The notes below the pieces were generated by a model. The model was not told where the DNA came from. It did no database searches and saw nothing but the letters and a program-made list of their open reading frames with translations. A program made the position numbers and the translations under genes. Shown here piece by piece: positions 1-8,530 of a DNA stretch of 64,000 nucleotides. Within the stretch, counting starts at the first letter, position 1. Each line of letters starts with the position of its first letter. The stretch covers positions 1,922,001-1,986,000 of the forward strand of contig NZ_CP094289.1 in the NCBI RefSeq assembly GCF_022759505.1. The letters are read 5' to 3'. This DNA comes from Georgenia sp. TF02-10 (lineage in GTDB: Bacteria > Actinomycetota > Actinomycetes > Actinomycetales > Actinomycetaceae).

Positions 1-2149
1 CCGCCCGCGCGGCCGCCGCGAACAGCAGCAGCATGAGCACGACGAAGACGATCGACAACGTCCCCTGGATGGCCGTGTTGCGCACCACCGCCTCGGCGTC
101 GGCGGCCGCCTGGGCGTCGGGGAAGTCCCCGGCCGCGACCATCGCCCGGTAGTCGGCGTGCTGCGCCCAGTACCCGATCTGCGGGTCCGCCGAGAAGATC
201 TTCTGCCACGAGGCGGTGAACGTGACGGCGGTGATCCAGGCGAACGGCAGGGCCGGGATCCACACCCACCTCAGGTAGCCCTTGTTGACGACCATGACCG
301 TGACCAGGCACAGCGCGGCCGCGGCGATCAGCTGGTTCGCGATCCCGAACAGCGGGTAGAGCGTGCGGATGCCGCCGAGCGGGTCGGTGACCCCCATGAG
401 CAGCAGCGAGCCCCACGCCGCGACCACCACCGCCGTGCTGATCCAGCCGCCGACCTGCCAGGAGGGGTTCTTGAACCTGGGGATGAGGTTGCCGAGGGAG
501 TCCGAGAGCATGAACCGGGAGACCCGCGTGACGGCGTCGACCGCGCTGAGGATGAACAGCGCCTCGAACATGATCGCGAAGTGGTACCAGAACGACATCA
601 GGGCCTTGCCGCCGATGGCCTGGTGCAGGATGTTCGCCATGCCGACGGCGAGGGTCGGCGCGCCGCCGGTGCGCGAGACGACCGAGGGCTCGCCCACGTC
701 GTCGGCGACGGCATCCAGCGCCTCGGCCCCGGTCCGGGTGACCGGCTCGCCGTCGACCTCGGTCTCCCACTCCACGTCGATGGGGTTGCCGGCGTGGTCG
801 GTGACGGCCAGGTCGGCGACGGCGGCCGCGGCCCCCTCGCTGGTGCCCTCGGTCATGGCCTCGGGCATGTTCATCGAGAAGTACACGCCCTGGTTGAGGG
901 AGACGGCGGCGGCCAGCGCCATGATCGCCACGAAGGACTCCATGAGCATGCCGCTGTAGCCGATCATCCGGACCTGGCTCTCCTTCTGCACCATCTTCGG
1001 CGTGGTGCCGGAGGAGACGGTGGCGTGCATGCCGGAGAGCGCGCCGCAGGCGATGGTGATGAACAGGAAGGGGAACAGGGCGCCGGCGAAGACCGGGCCC
1101 TGCCCGTTGCTGGCGAACTCGGTGACGTCGGGCATCTCGGCGATCGGCCGGACCAGGACGATGCCGATGGCCAGCAGCACGATCGTGCCGACCTTCATGA
1201 AGGTGGAGAGGTAGTCGCGCGGGGTGAGCATGAGCCACACCGGCATGACGGCGGCGAAGAACCCGTAGATGACCACGGCCCAGGTGAGGGTGACGGGGGA
1301 GAGGGTCAGGTGCTCGCCGAGGGGGCTCTCGGCCACCACGCTGCCGCCGAGGATGGCGGCCAGCAGCAGCACGAAGCCGATCACCGACGTCTCGATGACC
1401 CGGCCGGGCCGGATGTAGCGCAGGTAGACGCCCATGAACAGGGCGATCGGGATCGTGCAGCCGACGGAGAAGACCCCCCAGGGGCTCTCGGCCAGGGCGT
1501 TGACGCAGACCATGGCGAGCACGGCGAGCACGATCATGAGCATGACGAAGACGACGACCATCGCCACCGCGCCGCCGAACGGCCCGATCTCGTCCTTGGC
1601 CATCTGCCCCAGGGAGCGCCCGCCCCGGCGCATGGAGAAGAACAGGACCAGCATGTCCTGCACCGCCCCGGCGAGGATGACGCCGAGGATGATCCACAGC
1701 GTGCCGGGCAGGTAGCCCATCTGGGCGGCCAGCACCGGGCCGACGAGGGGGCCGGCGCCGGCGATGGCGGCGAAGTGGTGGCCGTACAGCACCCGGCGGT
1801 CGGTGGGGTCGAAGTCCTTGCCGTTGTTGATCCGCTCGGCCGGGGTGGCGCGGCGGTCGTCCGGGCGCATCAGCCGGCGCTGGATGTACAGGGCGTAGAA
1901 CCGGTAGGCGATGGCGTAGGTGCACACCGCGGTGACGACGAACCAGATGGTGTTGACCTGCTCGCCGCGGACGACGGCGAGGGTGGTCCACCCGGCGGCG
2001 CCGAGCAGGGAGATGAGGACCCACAGGAGGATCTTCGGCAGGGTCCACCTGGGTGGTTCGTCCGTGCCGACCGGCACGCCCCGGGAGTTCCGCAGGACGT
2101 GCTGCTCTTCGGGCTGGTGACGTTCGGCTGCGTCTGCGGCGACGGCCAT
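1..2149 (-). CDS. cstA: Carbon starvation protein CstA family, partial (C-terminus off the left edge)
   Basis: Reading the minus strand from an ATG at 2149 gives an open frame of 716 codons to the window edge. It begins MAVAADAAERHQPEEQ and then runs through repeated hydrophobic helices. The segments RRVLYGHHFAAIAGAGPLVG and GTLWIILGVILAGAVQDM are typical of the CstA family of peptide/pyruvate transporters. A GGAGGGGG Shine-Dalgarno lies about 5 nt before the ATG. CstA proteins are inner-membrane proteins of about 700 or more residues, so nearly the whole gene is present and the frame is still open (LSIVFVVLMLLLF) at base 1. Family knowledge: CstA takes up peptides or pyruvate during carbon limitation. 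The exact substrate here is unknown. Confidence 0.93.
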   Translation of the reverse strand, partial: MAVAADAAERHQPEEQHVLRNSRGVPVGTDEPPRWTLPKILLWVLISLLGAAGWTTLAVVRGEQVNTIWFVVTAVCTYAIAYRFYALYIQRRLMRPDDRRATPAERINNGKDFDPTDRRVLYGHHFAAIAGAGPLVGPVLAAQMGYLPGTLWIILGVILAGAVQDMLVLFFSMRRGGRSLGQMAKDEIGPFGGAVAMVVVFVMLMIVLAVLAMVCVNALAESPWGVFSVGCTIPIALFMGVYLRYIRPGRVIETSVIGFVLLLAAILGGSVVAESPLGEHLTLSPVTLTWAVVIYGFFAAVMPVWLMLTPRDYLSTFMKVGTIVLLAIGIVLVRPIAEMPDVTEFASNGQGPVFAGALFPFLFITIACGALSGMHATVSSGTTPKMVQKESQVRMIGYSGMLMESFVAIMALAAAVSLNQGVYFSMNMPEAMTEGTSEGAAAAVADLAVTDHAGNPIDVEWETEVDGEPVTRTGAEALDAVADDVGEPSVVSRTGGAPTLAVGMANILHQAIGGKALMSFWYHFAIMFEALFILSAVDAVTRVSRFMLSDSLGNLIPRFKNPSWQVGGWISTAVVVAAWGSLLLMGVTDPLGGIRTLYPLFGIANQLIAAAALCLVTVMVVNKGYLRWVWIPALPFAWITAVTFTASWQKIFSADPQIGYWAQHADYRAMVAAGDFPDAQAAADAEAVVRNTAIQGTLSIVFVVLMLLLFAAAARA

Positions 2150-2720
2150 GTCGATCCCCCTCCGGTCAGCGGCAGGGTCCGGCACCGGACGGGCCTGCCT
2201 TGCGTGTCGTGCACCTCCCTGGTGCCGCCGCGCCGCCGGTGTGTGCTGCGTCACCAGAACGGGACGACCGTAGCACTCCGACGGCCGGTGGCCGTCCGTA
2301 GGTCGCGCGGCGCGCCGAGAGGGGCCGCTCGCCCGTGCTGCGGCGGACCGGGACGGGTCCGGCCACCGGCCGGTGGGGAGCCGAGCCGAGGCGCGGCCGC
2401 CCCGGCGCACCACCGGCCACGATGTCCGACCCGACTGCACCGCAGCCGTCCACGGCAGGTTGTCCGAATATGACGAGATCGGCGACCCCGAGATTGTCCA
2501 TGCTGGTGCAGCCGAGAGCAGGTCCGGGCGATGAGATCTCGAGTCTGGCCGGGTCGATGTCGGTGACCGAAGGTGCTCGCCCATCGCCCGGTGCGGCGAG
2601 GACGGAGCCCACGGTCCTGGTCGCACCAGTCCGGACGGTCCGGAGCAGCGGGTGCCCGCGACGCCGGGCACCGACCGTGGCGCAGCTGTCAAAGAAGTGC
2701 GCTTCACACAAGGAGGAATC
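2150..2720. other. Intergenic region between divergent cstA and the DHFR-like gene
   Basis: 570 bp separate the divergent cstA and reductase starts. Open frames cross it on both strands but none has a ribosome-binding site or recognisable protein. It must hold the cstA promoter near 2150-2250 and the promoter of the 2721 operon near 2600-2700. I see no clear palindrome, repeat or RNA structure. Confidence 0.5.
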
Positions 2721-3284
2721 ATGGCGGAGCTCATCGTCGACATGCTCATCAGCGTCGATGGCAGCGCGTACGGGACCCGTTCGCCCGGCTACTTCGGCCT
2801 CTCCGGGCCCGACCTGGAGCACTGGGTCGCGAAGGAGGACGCGATACCCCGACTCAACGTCATGGGCAGGAAAACCTACGAGATGATGGCGGATCTCCCG
2901 GCCGAGGACCGCGACGAGAGCTGGGAGACGATGTCGAAGAAGCCAACCATGGTGTTCTCTCGCACTCTCACGACGTCGGAGTGGCCCGGCGTCGAGCTGT
3001 GCGCGAACGACGTCGTCGAGGAAGTCCGCGACCGCAAGCGGCGCTCCGAGCACGACCTGCTCACCGTCGGCAGTCTGACGCTCGTCCACCAGCTGCTCAA
3101 CGCCGGACTCGTCGATCACTTGCGTCTGCTGGTGTTCCCCCTAGTGCTCGGCGAGTCGGGTGAGAAGCCCCTGTTCGCCGACATCGGCGACTTCGCGCTC
3201 GAGCTGGTCGATCAGCAGGTGATGGATGCCGGGACGGTGCTGCTGCACTACCGGCCGGCCGGCGACCCTCCCTACGCCGAGTAG
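2721..3284 (+). CDS. Dihydrofolate reductase family protein (RibD C-terminal-like)
   Basis: 187-residue protein starting MAELIVDMLISVDG at an ATG with a perfect AGGAGG at 2711-2716. An upstream in-frame ATG at 2652 is rejected because only 2721 has a ribosome-binding site. The pattern of an N-terminal strand ending in SVDG, then NVMGRKTYEMM, then a C-terminal LVFPLVLGES.PLF block is that of the RibD_C/DHFR-fold family, which uses NAD(P)H to reduce pteridine-like or pyrimidine-like substrates. Many actinobacterial members are stand-alone reductases of unknown substrate. It is followed after 15 nt by a DoxX gene, so the two are probably co-transcribed. The family is clear; the reaction is unknown. 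Confidence 0.85.
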   Translation: MAELIVDMLISVDGSAYGTRSPGYFGLSGPDLEHWVAKEDAIPRLNVMGRKTYEMMADLPAEDRDESWETMSKKPTMVFSRTLTTSEWPGVELCANDVVEEVRDRKRRSEHDLLTVGSLTLVHQLLNAGLVDHLRLLVFPLVLGESGEKPLFADIGDFALELVDQQVMDAGTVLLHYRPAGDPPYAE

Positions 3285-3299
3285 CAGCAAGGAGCGACG

Positions 3300-3713
3300 A
3301 TGACCGCACCACCAGCAGCGATCCCGGCTCAGCCTCGCGGCAGGAGCCGGGTCCTGCGCATCTCCCTCTGGATCGTCCGCGGCCTCCTGGCTCTGCAGTT
3401 CCTCGTGGGAGGCCTGACCAAGCTGGTCGGCGACCCGGCCATGGTGACCATGTTCGCCGACATGGGCGCTGGCCAGGGTCTCCGCCTCCTGGTGGGGGCC
3501 TGTGAAGTGGCCGGCGCGATCGGGCTGGTGATCCCACCGCTGTACCGGCTCGCCGCATGCGGGCTGGTGCTGCTGATGGTCGGCGCCACAGCCACCAACG
3601 TGCTGTTCCTGCAGATCAGCCCGGTACCCCCGCTGCTGTTCGGGGCGCTGGCTGCCGTGGTGGCCGTCGTCGGCCTCCGCCGGCGGGACCGCCAGGCTCC
3701 GCGCGGTGGGTAG
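3300..3713 (+). CDS. DoxX family membrane protein
   Basis: 137 residues with four predicted membrane helices: WIVRGLLALQFLVGGLTKL, LLVGACEVAGAIGLVIP, LAACGLVLLMVGATATNVL and PLLFGALAAVVAVVGL. The first-helix LLALQFLVGGLTKL motif and the GACEVAGAIGL second helix are characteristic of DoxX/DoxD-like proteins, a family linked to oxidoreductases and redox stress. AAGGAGCGACG lies before the ATG. It starts 15 nt after the DHFR-like gene, consistent with a two-gene unit. Confidence 0.85.
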   Translation: MTAPPAAIPAQPRGRSRVLRISLWIVRGLLALQFLVGGLTKLVGDPAMVTMFADMGAGQGLRLLVGACEVAGAIGLVIPPLYRLAACGLVLLMVGATATNVLFLQISPVPPLLFGALAAVVAVVGLRRRDRQAPRGG

Positions 3714-3847
3714 CGACCACAGCCACGTCGCGCTGACCCACGACGAGAACGGCCTGCCTGTCCGGCCAGGGCGGGACCTGCCCTGCACGACCGGCCTGGG
3801 AGAGGCCTCGCGATGACCACACCAAACGCACGCACCGAGGAGGAATC

Positions 3848-4303
3848 ATGACCCAGAACGCCGACGACGGCACCACCCAGCCGGAGCCGTCACCGCAACC
3901 CGATCCCGACCTCACGACGCTCGACAGGCTGGTCGGCACGTGGACCGTCTCTGGCGAGGCGGAGGGGAAGGTCACCTACGAGTGGACCGAGGGCGGCTTC
4001 TTCCTGCTGCAGCACATCGAGCTCGGCGGGACCAAGGGGCTCGAGGTCATCGGCCACGAGAAGGGCTACGGCCAACCACCCAGTGCCGACATCAGATCGC
4101 GCTACTACGGCTTCGGCGAGGGCGAGACGCTCGACTACACCTACCAGCTCGAGGAGGACGTCCTCACCATCTGGATGGGCGAGCGGGGATCACCGGCCTA
4201 CTACCAAGGCACCTTCAGCGACGACGGCAACACCCTGACCGGCGCCTGGCACTACCCGGGAGGCGGCGGCTACTCCACCATCACCACCAGGCTGACCAGC
4301 TGA
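3848..4303 (+). CDS. DUF1579-like / lipocalin-fold hypothetical protein
   Basis: 151 residues with a GAGGAGG ribosome-binding site 5 nt before the ATG. The first 22 residues are polar and proline-rich. The rest looks like a small beta-barrel: LDRLVGTWTVSGEAEG near the start, then EWTEGGFFLLQHIELG, and a final GTFSDDGNTLTGAWHYPGGG. The LxxLVGTW..G.... and DDGNTLTG.W signatures occur in DUF1579 and similar lipocalin-like proteins of unknown ligand. It could belong to the upstream DHFR/DoxX group (135-bp gap). No signal peptide is seen. Function unknown. Confidence 0.6.
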   Translation: MTQNADDGTTQPEPSPQPDPDLTTLDRLVGTWTVSGEAEGKVTYEWTEGGFFLLQHIELGGTKGLEVIGHEKGYGQPPSADIRSRYYGFGEGETLDYTYQLEEDVLTIWMGERGSPAYYQGTFSDDGNTLTGAWHYPGGGGYSTITTRLTS

Positions 4304-4459
4304 CCCATCACCCCGCACGGGCGCAGGTCCAGCTGCACCACCGGTCAGCCGGACCCGACCGACCCGAACGCACGCGCGCCGATCGGGACCTCCCGCCGTC
4401 GAGGGCGGCCCCGGGCAGTCGTCGACGACGCGTAGACCGGCCACCGATCCGGGGGGATC

Positions 4460-5881
4460 ATGCTCGCTCTCCATCGAACCGGCCGATGCCGCGGCGTCAC
4501 GACGGGTCACCGAACCGGCCGACGCCGCGGCGTCACGGCGGGTCGCCGGACCGGCCGACGCCGCGGCGTCATGGCGGGTCGCCGAACCGGACCGCCGGCG
4601 CCGACACCGACAGCACTGCTGCGGGCGGTTGTGCTGTCTGCTGCCGCCGCGGCAGCCGGTGGTGTCGCCACCGTGGTCTCTGCCCGGTTCGCTGCCGCGC
4701 CTGCCGTGTTCCTCAGCGCGGGGCTCCTGACAGCGGGCGCCGCCACCTTGGCTGGTGCGCGCAGGTTCCTGCGCCTCCGGCGCTGGACTGCGGCAGTGAT
4801 GGCCCTCGGCGTCGTCGGACTGCAGGCGACGGCGTTCCTCGTCCCGTTGTCGAGCGGAACGCCGGAACCCGCTCAGACCGATCTCCGGTACTGGCAGCTC
4901 CCCACCGGCTCCCGACTCGGCTACCTGTCTCAGATGCCGCCACCGGTCGCTCCTGGCACTACGTCGCCGTTGGAGCACAAAGACCCGATCGTCGTGCTCC
5001 ACGGCGGGCCCGGCATCCCCGACCTCGCCGAGAACGCCGCCTACTTCGGGCAGCTGGCTACCCTCGGCCATCCCGTCTACACCTACGCCCAGCTCGGCTC
5101 AGGACCCTCGACCCGCCTCGACGACCCCCGCGGGTACGGCCTCGAACGCGACGTCGCCGACCTGGAGAGCATCCGTCGCACCCTCCGGGCGCCGCGCCTG
5201 ATCCTGGTCGGCCACTCCTACGGGGCCGCGCTGGCCGCGAACTACCTGGCCGCCTACCCCGACCGGGTCGCAGCGCTGGTCCTCAGCTCACCGGCACCCC
5301 TCGATCCACACGATCGCAGCAGCGACCGCGCCTCGGCCAGGCTCACCACCGGCCAAAGGATGAACACCTACCGCCTGGTCTCGGCCCCGCGCGCCCTGCT
5401 CGGCTACCTGCTGCTGCAGGTCAACCCGGCCGCCGCCCACGCCTACTTCCCCGACCCCGAAGCCGATGCCCGCAACGACCGGGTCATCACCGCAGCCGCG
5501 CCGGGTCTGCACTGCGACCGATCGCGATCGTGGCCGGCGACCCGAGGCTCCGGGTTCTACGCCCACCAGTACCCCCAGTCGGCAACGTCCCAGCGCCCGC
5601 CCGACATCCGCGATCGACTCAGCGCGCTGAGCCGGGAAGGACTGAAGGTCGAGGTCCTGCTGATCAAGGGCGGCTGTGACTACCTCAGCTGGCAGTCCGC
5701 TCTCGACTACCGCCGCGTCCTGCCGGAGACCCGGCTGGTGTACCTGCCCGTGGCCGGCCACAACACCTACGCCGATCAGCCCCAGACCGTGCTCGCCTGC
5801 ATCCGCGCCTTCCTCGACCACCAAGACACCCCGGTACCGACGTACACCTCCGACGACCAGCCGCCCGGCTACCAGGGGTAA
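4460..5881 (+). CDS. Membrane-anchored alpha/beta hydrolase, proline-iminopeptidase-like
   Basis: 473 residues from the ATG at 4460, which has a GGGGGG stretch 4-9 nt upstream. An internal ATG at 4571 is the alternative start. Residues 6-41 are three copies of a basic 12-residue repeat (RTGRRRGV type) encoded by a 36-bp tandem repeat. Then come three hydrophobic segments at about 50-130. The hydrolase domain follows: HGGPG (oxyanion hole, as in proline iminopeptidases), GHSYGAA with the nucleophile serine, a GGCDYLSW loop with a possible acid Asp, and a late AGHNTY histidine. The substrate is unknown; a peptide or ester bond is likely. The repeat-encoded head is odd and may be untranslated if 4571 is used. 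Confidence 0.75.
   Translation: MLALHRTGRCRGVTTGHRTGRRRGVTAGRRTGRRRGVMAGRRTGPPAPTPTALLRAVVLSAAAAAAGGVATVVSARFAAAPAVFLSAGLLTAGAATLAGARRFLRLRRWTAAVMALGVVGLQATAFLVPLSSGTPEPAQTDLRYWQLPTGSRLGYLSQMPPPVAPGTTSPLEHKDPIVVLHGGPGIPDLAENAAYFGQLATLGHPVYTYAQLGSGPSTRLDDPRGYGLERDVADLESIRRTLRAPRLILVGHSYGAALAANYLAAYPDRVAALVLSSPAPLDPHDRSSDRASARLTTGQRMNTYRLVSAPRALLGYLLLQVNPAAAHAYFPDPEADARNDRVITAAAPGLHCDRSRSWPATRGSGFYAHQYPQSATSQRPPDIRDRLSALSREGLKVEVLLIKGGCDYLSWQSALDYRRVLPETRLVYLPVAGHNTYADQPQTVLACIRAFLDHQDTPVPTYTSDDQPPGYQG
4475..4590 (+). repeat. 36-bp tandem repeat, 3.2 copies
   Basis: Copies at 4475-4510, 4511-4546 and 4547-4582, plus an 8-bp partial copy. Each starts CGAACCGGCCGA or a near variant and ends GGGTCAC or GGGTCGC. 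The unit is a multiple of three and lies in the N-terminal codons of the hydrolase gene, so changes in copy number would keep the frame. Confidence 0.9.
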
Positions 5882-5979
5882 TGCGGAGCCCTCCGCAGTC
5901 ATGTCCGCTGGCGGACCTGCTCGGCGTCACCGAGCCGACGCTCCGCGTCTGGGCGAGCCGGCTGCTCTCTCGGGTCGTC

Positions 5980-7083
5980 TCAGCCCTGGGTGGCGTCGTC
6001 GGCCCGTCTGCGTCGATGCTTCGCCCGAGCGATTGCGGCCAGCTGGTGGAGGGCAGCGCCGGCCCCCGCCGGCAGGGTCAGTGCGTCGAGGTCGGCGGCC
6101 AGCAGCTGGTCGGCGTTCGGGAACGTGCGGTCGAGCCCCCAGAGGCGCAGACCGCCGACCGGGGTGCCGACCTGTCTGGCCAGCACACCCACGCAGTGCC
6201 TGGCCTCCGGGAGGCCGACGACGTCGGCGACGGCTGCTACGACATTGTCTTCCCAGGCGTTCCATCGGTGGCGCGGGACCGGTGGTCGCGCGGGCGCCCG
6301 CGACCCGGGTCCCAGGAGCCGACGCGCCGCTTGGACGATGTGCACGAGCTCCTCCCAGTGCGGGAGGTGTGCGGTGAGCTCCACTGCCCCATCCGTCCTG
6401 GCTCCGAGCTCGAGGACACCGACGTCCCCATGGACGGTCACCGTCCGTCGGTAGGTCTGGTCGAGGACCGACTCCACCCCGGGGACGACGTTGTCGGCGA
6501 GTCCGGCGACGACGGCTGGCCAGTCCACAGCGCGAGATGGGGTGACGCGGAGGGTGAGGCCGCCGTCGGCGACGAGGCGGTCGTGGCGGCGGCGTCGCAG
6601 CCGGAGCCGGCTCGGGGTGTCGTGGAATACCTGTCGCATGTCGCGGCCGAACTGGCTCAAGCTGCCGAAACCGGCGGCGAAGGCCACCTGGGCGACGGTG
6701 AGGTCGGTGTCGTCGAGCAACCGGCGAGCGAGGTGGGTGCGCGCGGACCGGGCCAGCATGGTCGGGGTGACGCCGAGGTTGTGGTCGAAGAGCCGCCGCA
6801 GCTGGCGGGCGGACAGCCCGACCCGCTGGGCGAGCTGCTCCTCGCCGCCGAGGTCGAGTGCTCCGTCGAGGATCAGGGCGACCGCCCGGCACACCAGATC
6901 CGGCGCGCCGGCCACCTGGGCGTCCAACGGCACCCGGTAAGGGCGGCAGCGGTGGCACGGGCGGAACCCGCCGACCTCGGCGGCAGCAGCCGAGGGGAGC
7001 GTGGTGGTGTTCTGCGGCAGCGGCCGTGCGCTGCAGGCTGGCAGGCAGTAGATGCCAGTCGTCCGGACTGCGACGACCTCCAC
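5980..7083 (-). CDS. Ada-AraC-AlkA type DNA alkylation repair protein with truncated glycosylase domain
   Basis: The start is taken at the GTG at 7083, preceded by AGGAGGG at 5-nt spacing, giving 367 residues. An upstream ATG at 7275 in the same frame lacks such a site. Order of domains: an Ada methyl-phosphotriester domain near residues 1-55 with TTGIYCLPAC and PCHRCRP supplying four Cys ligands; an AraC-type helix-turn-helix (LSARQLRRLFDHNLG, VAFAAGFGSLSQFGRDM); an AlkA N-terminal beta domain; and the start of a HhH-GPD domain (WNAWEDNVVAAVADV). The frame ends at about the middle of the glycosylase domain, before the GPG hairpin and catalytic Asp that AlkA normally has. The next gene ends 98 bp away, so the rest is missing. 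Confidence 0.8.
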   Translation of the reverse strand: MEVVAVRTTGIYCLPACSARPLPQNTTTLPSAAAAEVGGFRPCHRCRPYRVPLDAQVAGAPDLVCRAVALILDGALDLGGEEQLAQRVGLSARQLRRLFDHNLGVTPTMLARSARTHLARRLLDDTDLTVAQVAFAAGFGSLSQFGRDMRQVFHDTPSRLRLRRRRHDRLVADGGLTLRVTPSRAVDWPAVVAGLADNVVPGVESVLDQTYRRTVTVHGDVGVLELGARTDGAVELTAHLPHWEELVHIVQAARRLLGPGSRAPARPPVPRHRWNAWEDNVVAAVADVVGLPEARHCVGVLARQVGTPVGGLRLWGLDRTFPNADQLLAADLDALTLPAGAGAALHQLAAIARAKHRRRRADDATQG

Positions 7084-7396
7084 CTCGTCCCTCCTCTCGG
7101 CTGCGGACCACCTCGCCGTCGTGCTGACGTGGCGTTCTCCTACCGGTCGGCGGCCGCGCAGCCTTCCGACAGTGGTCTCCACCGGCCGTACCGCACGCGC
7201 GAAGCCCGCCAACGCCCAGGAGGTGACACACCCACTGATCGACGGCGCCGAGGGTGGTGACCTCCACCTGGCCAAGACCGGGGACCTCCACCTGGCCAGG
7301 ACCGGGGACCTGCACCTGGCCGCTGGCTCAGCCCGTGGCGGGCCGGGACGGGCCCGCCGACCCGTCCCGGCCGCCGTCGGCCGGGTCCCGCGCAGC
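7084..7396. repeat. Intergenic region with a 24-bp tandem repeat (7259-7321)
   Basis: 313 bp between two minus-strand genes. At 7259-7282, 7283-7306 and 7307-7321 a 24-bp unit beginning GACCTCCACCTGGCCA is repeated 2.6 times. The rest is plain GC-rich sequence that should hold the promoter of the Ada-like gene. No other gene is supported. Confidence 0.7.
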
Positions 7397-7885
7397 TCAG
7401 GCGGTGCCCGTACGGGAGCCGAGCAGCTCCTCGAGCCGGTCGTAGCCCTCGTCCAGCCCCTGCTCCATGCCGCTGGCCGCCATGCCGTCGCGGGCCTCCT
7501 GGGTGGGGTAGACGGCGCGGCCGCGCAGCCGGCTGCGGCCCCCGCCCAGGTCCTCGAAGGTGAGGAACTCGATGCTCACCACGTCCGGGTAGCCGTCGAA
7601 CTCGAAGGTCTGCACGGCGAACTCGTTCTCGCGGACCTTGTGGTAGACGCCGGAGAAGCCGTAGGTGCCGCCGTCGGGGTCGGTCTGGCGGTAGCGGTAG
7701 GACCCGCCGGTGCGGAAGTCGAAGCTCTCGACCTCCATCGTGTACCCGCGGGGCCCGAGCCACAGCTTGACCAGGTCCGGGTCGGCGTGCGCCCGGAAGA
7801 CCTCCGCGACCGGGAAGTCGAACTCGCGGGTGTAGTCGATGAAGGGGACGCCGTCGGGGACGGTGAGGTGCAGGGCGTTGCTCAT
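7397..7885 (-). CDS. SRPBCC/AHSA1 family protein
   Basis: 162 residues from the ATG at 7885 (MSNALHLTVPDGVPFIDYTR). The stretch FPVAEVFRAHADPDLVKLWLGPRGY is the usual start of activator-of-Hsp90 homology (AHSA1, START-like) proteins, followed by TGGSYRYR and a Y-x-E-I-x-P-like beta core. The C-terminal helix is GMEQGLDEGYDRLEELL. The start overlaps the stop of the upstream ArsR gene (ATGA, 7882-7885), so the two are translationally coupled. ArsR-SRPBCC pairs are a common actinobacterial module in which the fold probably binds a small hydrophobic ligand; the ligand is unknown. Confidence 0.9.
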   Translation of the reverse strand: MSNALHLTVPDGVPFIDYTREFDFPVAEVFRAHADPDLVKLWLGPRGYTMEVESFDFRTGGSYRYRQTDPDGGTYGFSGVYHKVRENEFAVQTFEFDGYPDVVSIEFLTFEDLGGGRSRLRGRAVYPTQEARDGMAASGMEQGLDEGYDRLEELLGSRTGTA

Positions 7886-8265
7886 GTCTTCTTCTCCTCG
7901 GTGGGTGGGTGGTGCCGGGCGGTGGGCCCGCCCGGTTGGCTCTGTGCGTGCAGCACGGCGTCGAGGCCCCGGAACCGGCGTTCCTGCACCAGGCGGTACT
8001 GGTCGATCCACGCCGTCAGCGTCTCCAGCCGGGCCGGGTCCAGGTGCACCGGTCGGCGCTGGGCGTCGCGGGTGCGGGTGACCAGCCCGGCCTGCTCGAG
8101 CACCTGGATGTGCTTCGAGACGGCCTGCTTGCTGATCTCGAAGGGGGCGGCCAGCTCGTTGACCGTGGCCGGGCCACGGCTGAGCCGGGCGATGAGGCGA
8201 CGGCGCACGGGGTCGGCCAGGGCCATGAAGGCCCGGTCGAGGTCGGCGTCGTCGGGCTCGGACAT
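7882..8265 (-). CDS. ArsR-type winged-helix transcriptional regulator
   Basis: 127 residues from an ATG at 8265 (MSEPDDADLDRAFMALADP). An upstream TTG at 8289 is possible but would lie inside the operator. The core ALADPVRRRLIARLSRGPATVNELA followed by FEISKQAVSKHIQVLEQAGLV is a classical ArsR/HTH_20 winged helix. No metal-binding cysteine motif is present, so it is of the non-metal type that pairs with SRPBCC partners. A perfect inverted repeat, TCAACC-N4-GGTTGA, sits 20-36 bp upstream, pointing to autoregulation. Confidence 0.92.
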   Translation of the reverse strand: MSEPDDADLDRAFMALADPVRRRLIARLSRGPATVNELAAPFEISKQAVSKHIQVLEQAGLVTRTRDAQRRPVHLDPARLETLTAWIDQYRLVQERRFRGLDAVLHAQSQPGGPTARHHPPTEEKKT

Positions 8266-8285
8266 GTTGTCAACGATCTCCTTGA

Positions 8286-8301
8286 TCAACCGATTGGTTG
8301 A
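8286..8301 (-). promoter_or_regulatory. Palindromic operator of the ArsR-SRPBCC operon
   Basis: TCAACCGATTGGTTGA is a perfect 6-bp inverted repeat with a 4-bp spacer, directly upstream of the regulator start. On the minus strand an AT-rich TACTTTGTAGT stretch, a plausible -10 element, lies just before it, so a bound dimer would block transcription. Confidence 0.75.
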
Positions 8302-8440
8302 CTACAAAGTAGGGCGGGGGTGGCCGTCCGTCAAGGGGTTCGTCGACGGTCGCGGGGTGGACGTTCTCGGCGGGACCGGTGCACGTTTCGACGGGACCGT
8401 CCCGGCTGGGTGGCTTCCGCGATCACGCTGTCCCGGGCGC

Positions 8441-8495
8441 CGCTCGCCAGCACTGGCCTCACGTTGTCCCAGGCAGCCGCTCGCCAGCACTGGCC
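8441..8495. repeat. Short direct repeat, 18 bp, two copies
   Basis: CGCTCGCCAGCACTGGCC occurs at 8441-8458 and 8478-8495 in the 229-bp gap between the ArsR promoter and the end of the ZIP gene. Each copy contains the self-complementary core CCAGCACTGG, so it can form a small hairpin; it may act as a terminator or processing site for the minus-strand ZIP transcript or be a remnant. Confidence 0.55.
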
Positions 8496-8530
8496 CCAGC
8501 CCTGACGCCTGGCCCGCGGCGGGCCGCTGT

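Noticed and set aside
158-2473. 771-residue plus-strand open frame opposite cstA
   Set aside because: It is Arg/Gly/His/Asp-rich low-complexity sequence opposite a clear membrane-protein gene; the minus strand carries the conserved CstA helices and ribosome-binding site.
2166-3119. Minus-strand frame across 2166-3119
   Set aside because: Overlaps the DHFR-like gene with its perfect ribosome-binding site and shows no conserved domain; I kept the region 2150-2720 as intergenic.
5881-7260. 459-residue plus-strand frame opposite the Ada-like gene
   Set aside because: No ribosome-binding site or family motif; it is the antisense shadow of the Ada/AraC/AlkA gene.
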